Translations under genes and position numbers: made by a program | The notes under the pieces: model-generated | Database searches by the model: none | What the model saw: only the letters and a program-made list of their open reading frames with translations | What the model was told of the DNA's origin: nothing | NCBI RefSeq assembly: GCF_964204645.1 | Contig: NC_134028.1 | Location: 11,203,001 to 11,267,000 of the forward strand | DNA: 64,000 nucleotides | Origin: Tubulanus polymorphus | Taxonomy: Eukaryota; Nemertea; Palaeonemertea; Tubulaniformes; Tubulanidae | Reading direction: 5' to 3' | Shown: piece after piece, positions 10,400-20,200 of the stretch | Layout: each line of letters opens with the position of its first letter | Position numbering within the stretch: position 1 is the first letter of the stretch

Positions 10400-13300
10400 T
10401 TAATGATGATTTATCTCCGGAATTTTATGATGACCATAAGCATATGTGCTTACACCATCATCTAGTATATAACGTTTGTCGTCGTATGGTGATAATCCGA
10501 CTTTATTTAAATTAACTGAATGTAACTTATGATTGAAGCTCCGGATAGACCGCATGTTAGCCATCATACGTGATTGATTACGCAAGCAATCAACGTAGTT
10601 ATTATGGGATACGGACTGCTTAACGACGTACTTCGCAACACCTTTTGCAGTTTTCTTTTCCACAAGTGTTCCGTTGTTAACAGGAGAAAGATATGTCATT
10701 GAATACATCTTACTCCGTAAACCGCAGAACACTTTAACGGGAAAAGAATTGGTCTCATCCTTAAGTTTGCCTAGTACTTTCTTATTTTTGTCCGAGAATA
10801 AAGGATGGCCGGTGGGATAGGCTGAAAAGTCGAACTGGTCGAAAATCCCCGCCATATCCGCGTACAAATCGTAGCTGCGAATAGCGTATGTTAAACTATC
10901 CGTATCTGTAAAAAGAAGTTTAGCGTTATCCCCGTATCCTGCCTTGATGGTGTTAAAATGAAAATCATACATTAACGTTTTGCTTATGTCTAAAATTGAA
11001 AAGCCAAGATACACAGACTTATCCAACTTGATTGAAATCTGCTGTTTTTTTACCCCCACAACATTCTCCGAAATAATGTTCCATGAAATCGTAGATGGCT
11101 TCGCTAGAGCTTTTCTCAATTTCCCCGGTTCGTTAATAATTTGGTAGTTGATTCGATTCCTAATGTTCTCCATTGTCTTGCCAAAACTTGCATTATTCAG
11201 TAATTTGTACATATCTTTCTCAAAATTGGATTTCGCATTTTTTCGGAATTCGGTATTCAAAGCAATGTACGGTGACATCCAGGCTGATTGTCGAAAATGG
11301 AGAACACGATGAATTTTGTTAATTTCATACCAAGTTTCATGTAAAGCCTCAAATTCGTAGTGTAGTAATGACAAGGATCTAATCCGTAGCTCTTATGAGC
11401 GAACTTGCGGAATTCCTCGAAAATATCTGAAAGTAGCAATACGTCGTTCTAAGATAGAGATCGTGATACTCGCCCATGTTTGCGTCAGGGTGTTGGTAAA
11501 TGCCTCCTTAGGAGGGAGACTTGTCTCATTAAATTTCTCCGAACCTGTCATGTAGTCGTATTGGCAAACACCTTTACGTAACAAAAGATCAAGTTTATTG
11601 GCGGGGAACTCCGAGTTTAAATGAATGAATTTCTCTCTACCCGAATTGACCAAATTTTTCCGTAAGAGTACTGAGAGAGGTATTGAGAAATGCCAACGAG
11701 TCGATGAAGCGTAGGGGACCAAGTGTAAATCCGATAAACTTTTCAGTGTTCGTCGGGATCACTGAAATTCTATACCCCCTAAATTCAACCAAGCCCAATG
11801 ATCTAATAATTTCATGACTGTCATAACTTTTCAAGTTATGAAATATCAGAGCTATGAAATTAGGAACCCTATAACTCAGATTACATGAATTACAAGCTGG
11901 GCCTCTGTATTTGCCGGTTATATGATCGTGATCCCGACATTTCTTACCATTTATGGTTTCCTTACATATATGACAAATATCAGTTGATTTGAAGTGTGTT
12001 TCATCGACGTCGTTCATAACCAAAGGTTGAGGATTTTTGTAGTCCTGTAATATTTCCTCTGCTTTTTCGAGGAGGGATGTTAGGAATTTCTTCATAACAT
12101 CGTCTCCTCTATAAAGGACTGTCGGATGGGAATGTCTGGTGTCAGGGCCAACGACTTTAAAACAAAATCCAAACGGTTCATGAACCTGATAACGATATGT
12201 CCAAGATTGATTCTGGTTCAATTTACACCCCTCAATCGGTTCTAAAAACATTTCGAAGTCAGCATATATCACATATGGCAGTTTGTGCTGTTTTGTGACA
12301 TTAACAAATTTCAAGACATTCTCATCTGTCGGTGACATGATTGTCTTTTGTATTCCTTGAATACAGTACCGAGTATGAACATCAAGATTCTCTTGCGATA
12401 AAAAAGAGTGCATGCACTTAAAACACCAAAAACATTTGGCTTTTTTTTTGTTTAAATGGAAAAGGAATTTACTAAGGTCATTTATCGAACAATAATGGGT
12501 GTTATCGTTATCAACTAGTAATAATAAATTAACATGATTTGTGCGTGGATTATCACTCAAACGACGAACAAAAATATTTCCATCCTCATAGGCAAATACG
12601 TTAACTGATATATCGTTTTGCTGTTCGAAAATGGGTATTTGTTCTACGGTTACTGGATAATTGATATTGTTCATATTCAATTCGTTTCTGTACCGTAAAT
12701 ACTTAGATACTCGTTGGGGGTTCGTGTCCATTCGGTGGAGGTGGGCGAGTATAGACCATAGAAAGCACATATTGTCGAAATTTTGGATATTTATAACCCC
12801 TCCTCGTGAAACGATTACACGAGGAGAGCGTATATACGAACATCCACCTAATGGTTCATAAATGCCGACGTGTAGATCGAACACTTCGACATAATCAAAC
12901 CTCCAACGAGTACCCACAGTATTGTATTGTTCCAATAATTGGATCATTTTATTCTTAGCCTGATCCAAGAGCTCGTCAAATTGTTCACCATTGAAAGCAC
13001 TTCGAGTGTGGCTAGTAAAATACACAGTCCTTTGTTGATGGACACCATCGATATCTTTTTCTAAAATTATATGAATGCTGGTAAACCATTTTATCCCACC
13101 CAATCTACTTAAATCATCTTTAAGCAGTCGGATGAGATGCGGTTTGAGTTCGTTATAAAATTTAATTAAATCAAACTTGTTGTTTTCAGTGGATGGGAAC
13201 TCGTATTTTCGTACATACCCCGCTAAGGCGCCACCTTGCCGGATCCCGATGAGGGCGAGAGTTTCCTCATCAAGATCCGGTAACTCTTCCCATTCCCATT

Positions 13301-13793
13301 CCAGTGGTGCCCCTCCTACTGCTGCTGCTGCTGCTGCTGCTGGTGGTGGTGCCCCTACTGCTGCTGGCACTGCAGCTGCTGGCACTACTGCTGCTGGCAC
13401 TGCTGCTGCTGGCACTGCTGCTGCTGGCACTGCTGCTGCTGGCACTGCTGCTGCTGGCGGCGCCCCTACTGCTGCTGCTGGCACTGCTGCTGCTGGCAGC
13501 GCCCCTACTGCTGCTGCTGGCGGTGCCGGTGCTTCAAGGACCAGTCGCCGTCGTGCCGCTGGGATTGGGAGGGGTCTCGCACAACGTGATTGGTGCCTGT
13601 CCCGGTAGGCCGTCGTGCTAAACCCCTCCCCGCATTTGGCACAAAGCGGTTTACTCTTTTCGTGCACCCGGTTAATGTGCCGGGATCTCGAGCTGGCGTG
13701 TGCGAACACCAGCTCGCACATTGTGCACCCATACTGCTTGGGTAGGGCGACTGGTCCTAAGCTGAGTCGTTCTGATACTTGTTTCTGTGCCAT
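10400..13793 (-). pseudogene. POLB: Polinton protein-primed DNA polymerase B, decayed
   Basis: Family-B polymerase that would replicate the element by protein priming. Order from the N-terminus (minus strand): two C2H2-like zinc fingers (YGCTMC, PLCAKC), a Pro/Ala/Val repeat, a region with DNMCFLW and NTHYC that may be a cysteine-peptidase-like (OTU-like) fold, another finger (CFWCFKC), exonuclease Exo I (YADFEMF), an endonuclease-VII-like box (CRDHDHITGKYRGPAC), Exo II (FHNLKSYDSHEI), then the polymerase core with motif B (NNASFGKTMEN) and motif C (LLFTDTDSL). Breaks: frameshift near 11640-11660; a deletion with shift near 11490; a one-base loss near 11450; an in-frame deletion near 11357 that fuses HYYT to NLRLYMKLG and removes the motif A block; and a one-base loss in an A run near 11313. 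The C-terminus is present. It is transcribed divergently from the ATPase gene. Confidence 0.9.
13316..13530. repeat. GC-rich 15-bp tandem array inside PolB
   Basis: Repeats of gctgctgctggcact and variants with gcgcccctact. On the coding (minus) strand it gives a Pro-Ala-Ala-Ala-Val low-complexity linker between the zinc fingers and the rest of PolB. Long open frames on the plus strand here are by-products of the repeat. Confidence 0.85.
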
Positions 13794-13862
13794 CTAAAGA
13801 GAAAGAAAGGAAGACAGAAATAAATATAATGTGTGGATAATAATCTTTAAAATGAACGTGTT

Positions 13863-14543
13863 TTGAATAGATTGCTGTTAATTTTGATTCTGTTAATCTG
13901 TGGTAAAAGGCTGGAAATAGCTGATTTACCGCCGACTAAATTGCAAGGATGGTTCACGTCGATTATCAATGGAATGACTGGTATCGGGAAGACAGTCTTT
14001 ACTAAAAGATTGATTGAAGAAAGAATGTTCGATCCATTTCCCGATCGTATAGTTTGGGTGTACGCCGAAGATCAGGAAATCTATCACGATACAGAGGGAG
14101 CTGAGTTTATTAAGGGTTTAACAGAGGAATTGTACGAAAGTTTGTCAGGTTCAGAGACAACAAAACTACTTATTTTGGATGATGTATTGAACGAGTGCGA
14201 CCCCAGATTATTGGAGACCATTTTTACACGTGGTAGTCATCATAGAAAACTTCAAGTGATTCTAATATCACAAACCCTTTTCCCGAGAGGACCTCATTTT
14301 CGGACAATATCATTAAACACGCATTATATAGTTCTATTCAAGCATCCGAGGGATCGACTCCAAGTAAAGACTTTAGCGATGCAGTCCGGGTTAGGTAAAT
14401 CGCTCGAGGAGGCGTTTACAGATGCGACCTCAATTTCACCGCGTGGATATCTATTTTGTGATTTCAAACCACAAACGTCGGACAAATGGAGATTACGCAC
14501 ACGAATATTTCCAGCGAGGGATATCATATTTATTATAAGATAA
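13863..14543 (+). CDS. ATP: Polinton A32/FtsK-like genome-packaging ATPase
   Basis: P-loop NTPase that would pump element DNA into capsids. The lead-in ADLPPTKLQGWFTSIINGMTGIGKTVF carries Walker A (GMTGIGKT, near 13972-13995). Walker B is LLILDDV (near 14170-14190), followed by QVILISQT, a sensor-like strand, and the conserved C-terminal part RGYLFCDF. Length ~226 residues is normal for the family. The start is uncertain: no ATG precedes Walker A in this frame, whereas an ATG at 13852 is in another frame that stops after four codons, across a run of T. A one-base indel near 13861-13864 is the simplest reading. The canonical Walker A Ser is Ile here. The gene is divergent from PolB. Confidence 0.9.
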   Translation: MNRLLLILILLICGKRLEIADLPPTKLQGWFTSIINGMTGIGKTVFTKRLIEERMFDPFPDRIVWVYAEDQEIYHDTEGAEFIKGLTEELYESLSGSETTKLLILDDVLNECDPRLLETIFTRGSHHRKLQVILISQTLFPRGPHFRTISLNTHYIVLFKHPRDRLQVKTLAMQSGLGKSLEEAFTDATSISPRGYLFCDFKPQTSDKWRLRTRIFPARDIIFIIR

Positions 14544-14590
14544 AAAGTATTAAATAATGTAATTTCACGCGAACATCGTCAATTGATAAA

Positions 14591-14907
14591 ATGAGGAACC
14601 ACTTGCATTTGAAGGAATTCGCTCCTCACTTAAGACTTTTATGCGATGGAAAGAAAAATATGCGCGATGCGATTCTGTCATCATCGTCGAACAGATTAGT
14701 GAAAGTTATTTGCGAAGTCTGTATAAATTCATTAAGAGGGAATATCAAACACAGCGAATCGGATAAAAAGAAATTGAAGCGACATAAGAAGTGGATTCGA
14801 ATAGACGAGTACCGATTAAATCGAAAAAATCATTAATCGTGCAAAAAGGCGGTTTCCTTGGACTGATACTGAAAGGAATCGGTCGACTACTCGGGTTTAT
14901 GGAATGA
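14591..14907 (+). CDS. Conserved small Polinton protein with hydrophobic C-terminus (frameshifted)
   Basis: This type of ~100-residue protein sits after the ATPase in many invertebrate Polintons: a helical, basic protein with LVKVICEVCINSLRGNI and a basic stretch KKKLKRHKKW, ending in QKGGFLGLIL and a short hydrophobic helix. Here codons 1-81 are open to a TAA at 14834-14836, and the QKGG tail lies in the next frame to 14907, so one base changed near 14826-14836. The tail end overlaps the next gene's ATG (14904). Function is unknown; a virion-associated or membrane-active role is only inferred from the composition. Confidence 0.7.
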
Positions 14908-15641
14908 AGAACGTTGAAAAACTTTACGTTGTTCCGGAATCATTTATTCCAATGATTGAAAAAATCACATCAACCGATGAAAAGCGAGAATCTTCGAGTG
15001 GCGAAACGAATCGCGTGAAAAATATAGAAAGTCAAATGTCCGATATCCTTCAAATGGATAATGATGTGAAGGACGATGTGAAATTGAAGATGTATAACGA
15101 CGCGTTGAATAAACTAATGCAAATCGAAAAACATTCAAAGGAGTCGACGATCACTAATTCTAACATAGTAAGTAAAAGCAGTGCATTGAATACCGATCGT
15201 GATTTAAAACGAACTACCGAAACTAAAAGTGAATTCGACCAGGAAATTTTGAATAACGTACCGATAAACTATAGAAAGAAATCGGAAATGTTATTGGAGC
15301 GAATAAAGCGATATTCCGAAATATTGTCATGGACCGATAAGGGGGAGATAATAGTAAAAGGAGTCAAAAGAGATGATAGTAATATCGTCGATTTAATCAA
15401 TCTCTGCATGACACCTAACAAGTCTGAACAAATGAACGGACTCGACGATTTCATCAAGGCATTACAAGATATGTCCGTTCCACAGACGTTTATCCCGAAT
15501 AAATTCGTTAGAAATAAATTAATTAACAATCGCCCGAACGTTAAGAATGAATTCGAAGCAAAGATGACGAAGAGGAGGAGGATGACTACGCCATCTAAAT
15601 ATTCTAAAGATATAGATTTCGAAAATTGGATTTATATGTGA
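14904..15641 (+). CDS. Conserved Polinton accessory protein of unknown function
   Basis: A 245-residue, charged, probably mostly helical protein that starts by ATGA overlap with the preceding gene. The N-terminus (KNVEKLYVVPE) and the C-terminal block (YRKKSEMLLERIKRYSEIL, then WTDKGEIIVKG, SNIVDLINLCM, and VPQTFIPNKFVRNKL) resemble a protein found next to the capsid and ATPase genes in other invertebrate Polintons. No enzymatic motif, signal peptide or membrane segment is seen. The middle (~residues 30-110) is low-complexity and acidic/Lys-rich. The frame is intact. Position suggests a virion or packaging role, without direct evidence. Confidence 0.65.
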   Translation: MKNVEKLYVVPESFIPMIEKITSTDEKRESSSGETNRVKNIESQMSDILQMDNDVKDDVKLKMYNDALNKLMQIEKHSKESTITNSNIVSKSSALNTDRDLKRTTETKSEFDQEILNNVPINYRKKSEMLLERIKRYSEILSWTDKGEIIVKGVKRDDSNIVDLINLCMTPNKSEQMNGLDDFIKALQDMSVPQTFIPNKFVRNKLINNRPNVKNEFEAKMTKRRRMTTPSKYSKDIDFENWIYM

Positions 15642-15676
15642 ACATATTTTTGTTTAGGGTATTTGTAGAATATAAT

Positions 15677-15713
15677 GATAATAATAATAGTAATAATAAT
15701 AATAATAATAATG

Positions 15714-15760
<47 letters not shown>

Positions 15761-15764
15761 GCTA
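15677..15764. repeat. (AAT)n-type microsatellite
   Basis: Almost pure aat trinucleotides with a few tag/tga interruptions, in the short gap between the accessory gene and the TBP-like gene. An Asn-rich open frame across it is an artefact. Confidence 0.9.
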
Positions 15765-15956
15765 ATTTATCATCGGATTACCATTTTTATTCGATAGTCG
15801 TTGATACGTTTTGATGAATCTAATGTTAGTTTCAAATTCTAATATACGTTGTCGTCATCGTTGTCGTCGAGTGATCTATATCTGAAAGAGAGTGAATGGA
15901 GAAAATTTAGATTCTATCTCATTTTATCCAAGTTCACTTAGTATCTAGCTCTCGTA

Positions 15957-16494
15957 ATGGTAACATCAAAAATGATCGACGTTGTTAATGTAGTAGCGAC
16001 TGCAAATCTTAATTGTAAGCTCAATCTAGAGGAGTTGTCTAGGACAATGTTAAACGTAGTGTACAACCCTCGTAAATTTAACGCATTAATTCTTAGGAAT
16101 AAGCGCATCAGGGGCACGTGTCTATTATTCACAAGCGGGAGAATAGTATGTAACGGAGCAAAGTCATCCAGCGAGAGTTATACCAGTGTGCGACGATTTG
16201 CTAGATTGATACAAAAGATTAATACCACTGCCGCCGTTAGATTGACAGAATTTAAAATTCAAACAATGACAGGTGTTGCGAAAAACGGGAATTAAAGTTA
16301 ACTTATCCCAACTACACACGTTATTAGGTGGACGATATGATCCGGAGATCACCCCCAGCCTCATATCTCGCTGTGGAAATGTTACATTTATAATACAACA
16401 TAAGGGATGTGTGATTATTAGCGGGTGTAAATCTTTAAAGCAGATTATTTCGGTGTTGCCGCATGTGTTGTTCAATATGCATATGTGTGAATAA
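15957..16494 (+). CDS. TATA-binding-protein homologue encoded by the Polinton (frameshifted)
   Basis: About 178 residues, the length of the TBP core. Repeat 1 is close to eukaryotic TBP: NVVATANLNCKLNLEELSR, YNPRKFNALILR, LLFTSGRIVCNGAKS, RRFARLIQKI, then FKIQTMTG. Repeat 2 (LLGGRYDPEITPSLISR, NVTFIIQHKGCVIISGCKS) lies in another frame, separated by one indel near 16285-16297. TBP bends the minor groove of TATA boxes to nucleate transcription. Both repeat-1 phenylalanines that would wedge DNA (PRKF, LLF) are present. By eye, both corresponding repeat-2 positions are changed, so half the saddle has diverged. It is followed at 111 bases by integrase. TBP genes occur in nucleocytoplasmic large DNA viruses, but I do not know one as a standard Polinton gene. 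It could be a captured host gene. Confidence 0.85.
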
Positions 16495-16604
16495 TCGGGA
16501 TAACGAAATGATGAAGTCTGATTGTTTACCGCAATCGCTCATTAACATTAATTGTAAAAAATTCAACATTTCGTGTTGTGTGCAACAGTCAAAAGTGGAA
16601 GACG

Positions 16605-17677
16605 ATGTCGACTCGCCTGACCTCGGACTTGAAACAGATACTGAACAACCTGTACTACAACCCAGAAAACCCAAGCGCTTTCGGTGGTTTGAATGCATTA
16701 CATCGCGCCGCGAAGCTGTCCGGAAATGAAATTGGTATAGACGTTATTAGAGACTTTCTGAAATCGCAAGAGGCATATACGCTTCATCGTCCTACTCGCG
16801 TGCGTTTCAAGAGGAATAGAACAATAGTATCCGGTATCAATCAACAGCATCAAATCGATTTGTGTGATTTATCGAATATATCTAAGTATAATAAAGGAAT
16901 TAAATATCTACTGGTTTCGATCGACGTTTTTTCTAAATTCGCTTACGCCATACCCCTAAAGTCGAAAAATGGTGGAGAAGTTAGTAGCGCATTCGAAGGT
17001 ATAGCGATTAAAAGTCGTATGAAAAAAGTTCAAAGTGATAAGGGCAAAGAATTTTTGAATGCACATTTTAGCAAGATAACAAAGAAGTATAACATTCATC
17101 ACTTTACGAGCGAGGATACAGTGAAATGTAGTATTGTCGAGCGATTCATCAGAACGTTAAAGGGAAGATTATTCCGCTATATGACCGCGTACAAGACGAA
17201 AACCTATATAGATGTTCTTCCTAAGATTATAAATGCCTACAACAATTCGTATCATAGGTCGATAAAAATGAACCCGTCTCAAGTTAGTGAAAATAATGAG
17301 AAGTTGGTGTGGGAAAACCTATACGGAAAAAAGAGTCTCTTATGAACAAACAGTACAAGTTTTCTATTGGGGATACCGTCAGAATCGCGAGATATAAGAA
17401 AGATTTCGACAAGGGTTATTTACCCGGATGGTCGCACGAAATATTCTCGGTTTCAAAACAGATCCCGCACAACCCACCGACATATAACATTACAGATCAA
17501 ATGGGTGAGCAGGTTCAGGGACAATTCTATCATCAAGAATTACAAAAAGTAATTAAAAACGACGATGTTTACCGAGTGGAGAAGATTATAAGAAGACGCG
17601 GTCGAGGAAGAAACCGCGAGTTGCCTGTGAAGTGGTTGGGATACCCGACGAAATTCAATTCGTGGATTCCGGCATGA
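16605..17677 (+). pseudogene. INT: Polinton retroviral-like integrase with chromodomain (frameshifted)
   Basis: The ATG at 16605 gives the typical start MSTRLTSDL. The RNase-H-fold catalytic core carries Asp in HQIDLCDL (near 16852), Asp in VQSDKGKEF (near 17030) and Glu in IVERFIRTLKGR (near 17140), the DDE triad for strand transfer. A C-terminal chromodomain-like segment ends in PVKWLGYPTKFNSWIPA and may target chromatin. The frame breaks at 17330-17345 in the run ggaaaaaagag: the core stops at 17345, and the C-terminal part continues in the next frame to 17677. The stop overlaps the PX start (ATGA at 17674). The upstream neighbour is the TBP-like gene. Catalytic residues are intact; the full protein is not. 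Confidence 0.92.
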
Positions 17678-18423
17678 GAAGAAGAATGCATGACTTTTAT
17701 CTAACATTATTGAGCGATGGAAGCGTGGATGAATTTCCAGGAAACTCTCAAGAAAAGTTTAAAGTGAAATTGAGAGGGACGATTAACCTAGAAGGTAATT
17801 GGGAAGTCGCGTTAGTTCACATAAATTTCAATTGCGAATTCGACAACGTAATTACTGGAGAATTTTATGTGGACTCTGGTGATGGACAATGGAGCGACGC
17901 ACCGGCGGCGAATAAAATACAACTAATGTATAATGAGATAAGCCAACGAGTTTCGATTAGATTATCCGATAACGCGAAAATTAAGTTCAGGAAGGAATTA
18001 GCCTGGGTGTTGGGCTTCCCTTCGATGCATGTAGTCGACGCCGACATTTTTAGTGATGATATTACCGAAACTAAAATCATAGGAAAAGCAAGTTCATCCG
18101 ATAACTTCGGCTACGTCAAGGTCATAGCGTCTAGACCGGTCGACCTTATGGCCGATAATCATAACATCCTAATCTATTCAGAGTTAATTCAACATCAACA
18201 AGTTGGACACGATAGCGCACCTTTGTCAAGGATTGTAGGTGTAAACGATATAAATCAAACAGTTATAGATCGTGAATTTAGACGACCTTATTATCTTCCG
18301 CTCAGGAATAATCGACTGGACGTTATTGAAATCTATATGTTTAAGGACAGTGGTACTCCGCCCATCTTTAAAAGGGGCAAAGTATCCCTCGTGTTACATT
18401 TTAGACGAAAGTTGTTACTATGA
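17674..18423 (+). CDS. PX: Polinton penton-like minor capsid protein (PX)
   Basis: A 249-residue protein starting by ATGA overlap with INT (a second ATG at 17686 is equally possible). It has the family pattern: FYLTLLSDGS at the N-terminus, then GTINLEGNWEVALVHI, ELAWVLGFPS, a mid-region YSELIQHQQVGHDSAPL, and the end RRPYYLPLRNNRLDVIEIY ... KVSLVLHFRR. In relatives this single jelly-roll protein forms the capsid vertices. The frame is intact and the length is usual. The end overlaps the next gene (ATG 18420), pointing to translational coupling or closely spaced transcripts. Confidence 0.87.
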   Translation: MRRRMHDFYLTLLSDGSVDEFPGNSQEKFKVKLRGTINLEGNWEVALVHINFNCEFDNVITGEFYVDSGDGQWSDAPAANKIQLMYNEISQRVSIRLSDNAKIKFRKELAWVLGFPSMHVVDADIFSDDITETKIIGKASSSDNFGYVKVIASRPVDLMADNHNILIYSELIQHQQVGHDSAPLSRIVGVNDINQTVIDREFRRPYYLPLRNNRLDVIEIYMFKDSGTPPIFKRGKVSLVLHFRRKLLL

Positions 18424-18815
18424 AAACCGAATGTATCATAGATCAAGACGCTTGCTGTAATTATTATTTACGGCAGGCGGGTGGCGGGAATGATTTCTAT
18501 CACGGTAGACCGATACAAAAAGGAGCAGGATTCGGATCTATTCTGGGAGGATTATTCAGGGGAGCGATCCCTTTGTTTAAGACAATTGCAAAGAAAGCAG
18601 CACCACATATAGTTAAAGCCGGTGTCAACACAATAGGTGACGTCATTGGTGGAAGAGATCTAGGAGAATCGTTATTGAATAATGGTACAACAGCCGTTCG
18701 AAATGTATTAAAAGCCCCGAATAATCAGAGAAAACGTAAAGTAAAATCGAAGTCGAATAGACGTCGTCGGGTGAAATGTCAATGTGGAACAATCGAAAGC
18801 CTGGAGGCATATTAA
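18420..18815 (+). CDS. pVI/pX-like basic virion protein of Polinton
   Basis: A 131-residue protein. The N-terminal YYLRQAGGG and GRPIQKGAGFGSILGGLFRG is the glycine-rich, amphipathic block typical of the small gene between penton and hexon in invertebrate Polintons. The middle is a predicted amphipathic helix (IPLFKTIAKKAAPHIVKAG). The C-terminus is strongly basic (NQRKRKVKSKSNRRRRVK). The layout recalls adenovirus core/cement proteins VI and X, which bind DNA and disturb membranes; function here is inferred from that resemblance. The frame is intact. It starts within the PX stop (ATGA). Confidence 0.75.
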   Translation: MKTECIIDQDACCNYYLRQAGGGNDFYHGRPIQKGAGFGSILGGLFRGAIPLFKTIAKKAAPHIVKAGVNTIGDVIGGRDLGESLLNNGTTAVRNVLKAPNNQRKRKVKSKSNRRRRVKCQCGTIESLEAY

Positions 18816-18878
18816 TTAACTGATCGTTATCATTGTTAACATCTTCATTGTCATCGCCAACATCAACACCGATATAAC

Positions 18879-20196
18879 ATGGGTTTGAAAGTACACAAAG
18901 ACACGCACCCTGCACTCAAGAGTGAATTGGACATCTTTTCACTGCCGATGACTAATATCACTATGGAGTCTGCACATTATGCTAAATATCAACCGTTAGC
19001 TACAATTACGGATAGCGGAAATATCGATTTTCTTATAACCGGTAACTCACAACATTATCCAGATTTAAACCACACGTGGTTAGATGCAACGTTTAAAATT
19101 GTAAAGGGCGACGGCAGTCCGATGAACAATGACAAAGCAGGTGATCCTGTAGCTGCCCTTATTAATTACGCTCAGTCACTATTCAGTGACGTCGAGGTAC
19201 GATTCAACGATAAATGAATTAGTAATGGAATGGACTTACACCCGATTAGAGCCGCTATTGAGAACTTGATATTTTGTCAATCATCTACGAAACCGGGATG
19301 GATGGAAAGTGCTATGATATATAAAGACGAAGCCGGGCGTATGAACGATACAGATCCTAGAAGCGCGAATTGTAACTCGGGTCTCAAAGAACGTTATGAT
19401 TTGCTGAAAAAGCCGAACAATCTCGTAAAAGCGCAACTTCGATTACACAGCGATGCGTTCGGACTAGATAAACTACTTCTCTCGAATGTAACGGTTAAAG
19501 TTAAGTTAATCAGAAGTAAGGATGCATTTTGTTTAATGTCCCCGAATCCAGATGTAAAGTTCGAAGTGAAAATTGAAAACGCTACATTAAATGTACGACG
19601 AGTACAACTAAGCCCGTCAATTCAGTTAGCGCATGAGAAAGCATTGTCCACTAGTAATGCCAAATACCATTTTGTAAAAACAAGCATTTTTCCGGTGAAT
19701 AAACCACGTGGAGTACGCAGTGTTATAAGAGATAATCTGATAATTGGAAATTTACCGAGGAATATAATTATCGGATTCTGCTCGGACGAATCGCTGAGTG
19801 GAAGTTACGATAAAAACCCGTTCAACTTTAAACACTATGATATCGCTAGAATTGCGGTGTCCATTAATGGGTCGCAAGTTGAAGCATCGGCAATAAATTT
19901 CGAGTCGAAAGACTTGAGTGAAGGATATTTCTCATTGTTCATTGGCACCGGTATATTGTATCAAGATAAGACAATTGGAATAACCAGAAAAGATTATGCT
20001 AACGGATATTTCCTAACCGCATTCGATGACACCGGATTTCGGATTCAGTGACCTGGCTATCAGTAAAAAGGGTTCCCTTCGCGTGGAATTGGAATTTTCA
20101 AAACCTCTACCGGAAAATATTAATTTACTATTATACACCAATTTTGATGAAGTGTTGGAAATTACAAAAGACCGCACTGTTGTCACAGATTTTTAA
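18879..20196 (+). pseudogene. PY: Polinton hexon-like major capsid protein (PY), two breaks
   Basis: Double jelly-roll major capsid protein; about 438 codons including the breaks. The N-terminus (HPALKSELDIFSLP, MESAHYAKYQPLATI), the middle (FLITGNSQHYPDLNHTWL; KPGWMESAMIYKDEAG), the FHFV-like segment (YHFVKTSIF), and the C-terminal KGSLRVELEFSKPLPENI agree with the family. An in-frame TGA at 19215-19217 interrupts it after 112 codons; the reading continues in the same frame from 19218. A frameshift near 20040-20050 then separates the last ~48 codons, which end at 20196. Protease starts 4 bases further on. The protein forms the capsid shell in relatives; this copy cannot encode it whole. Confidence 0.9.
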
Positions 20197-20200
20197 AAAG

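Noticed and set aside
13177-13797. Long plus-strand open frames over the GC-rich array (Ala/Thr-rich and Leu-rich proteins)
   Set aside because: They are antisense to PolB and exist only because the 15-bp repeat lacks stops in several frames.
15626-15814. Asn-rich frame
   Set aside because: Translation of the (AAT)n microsatellite; no conserved sequence around it.
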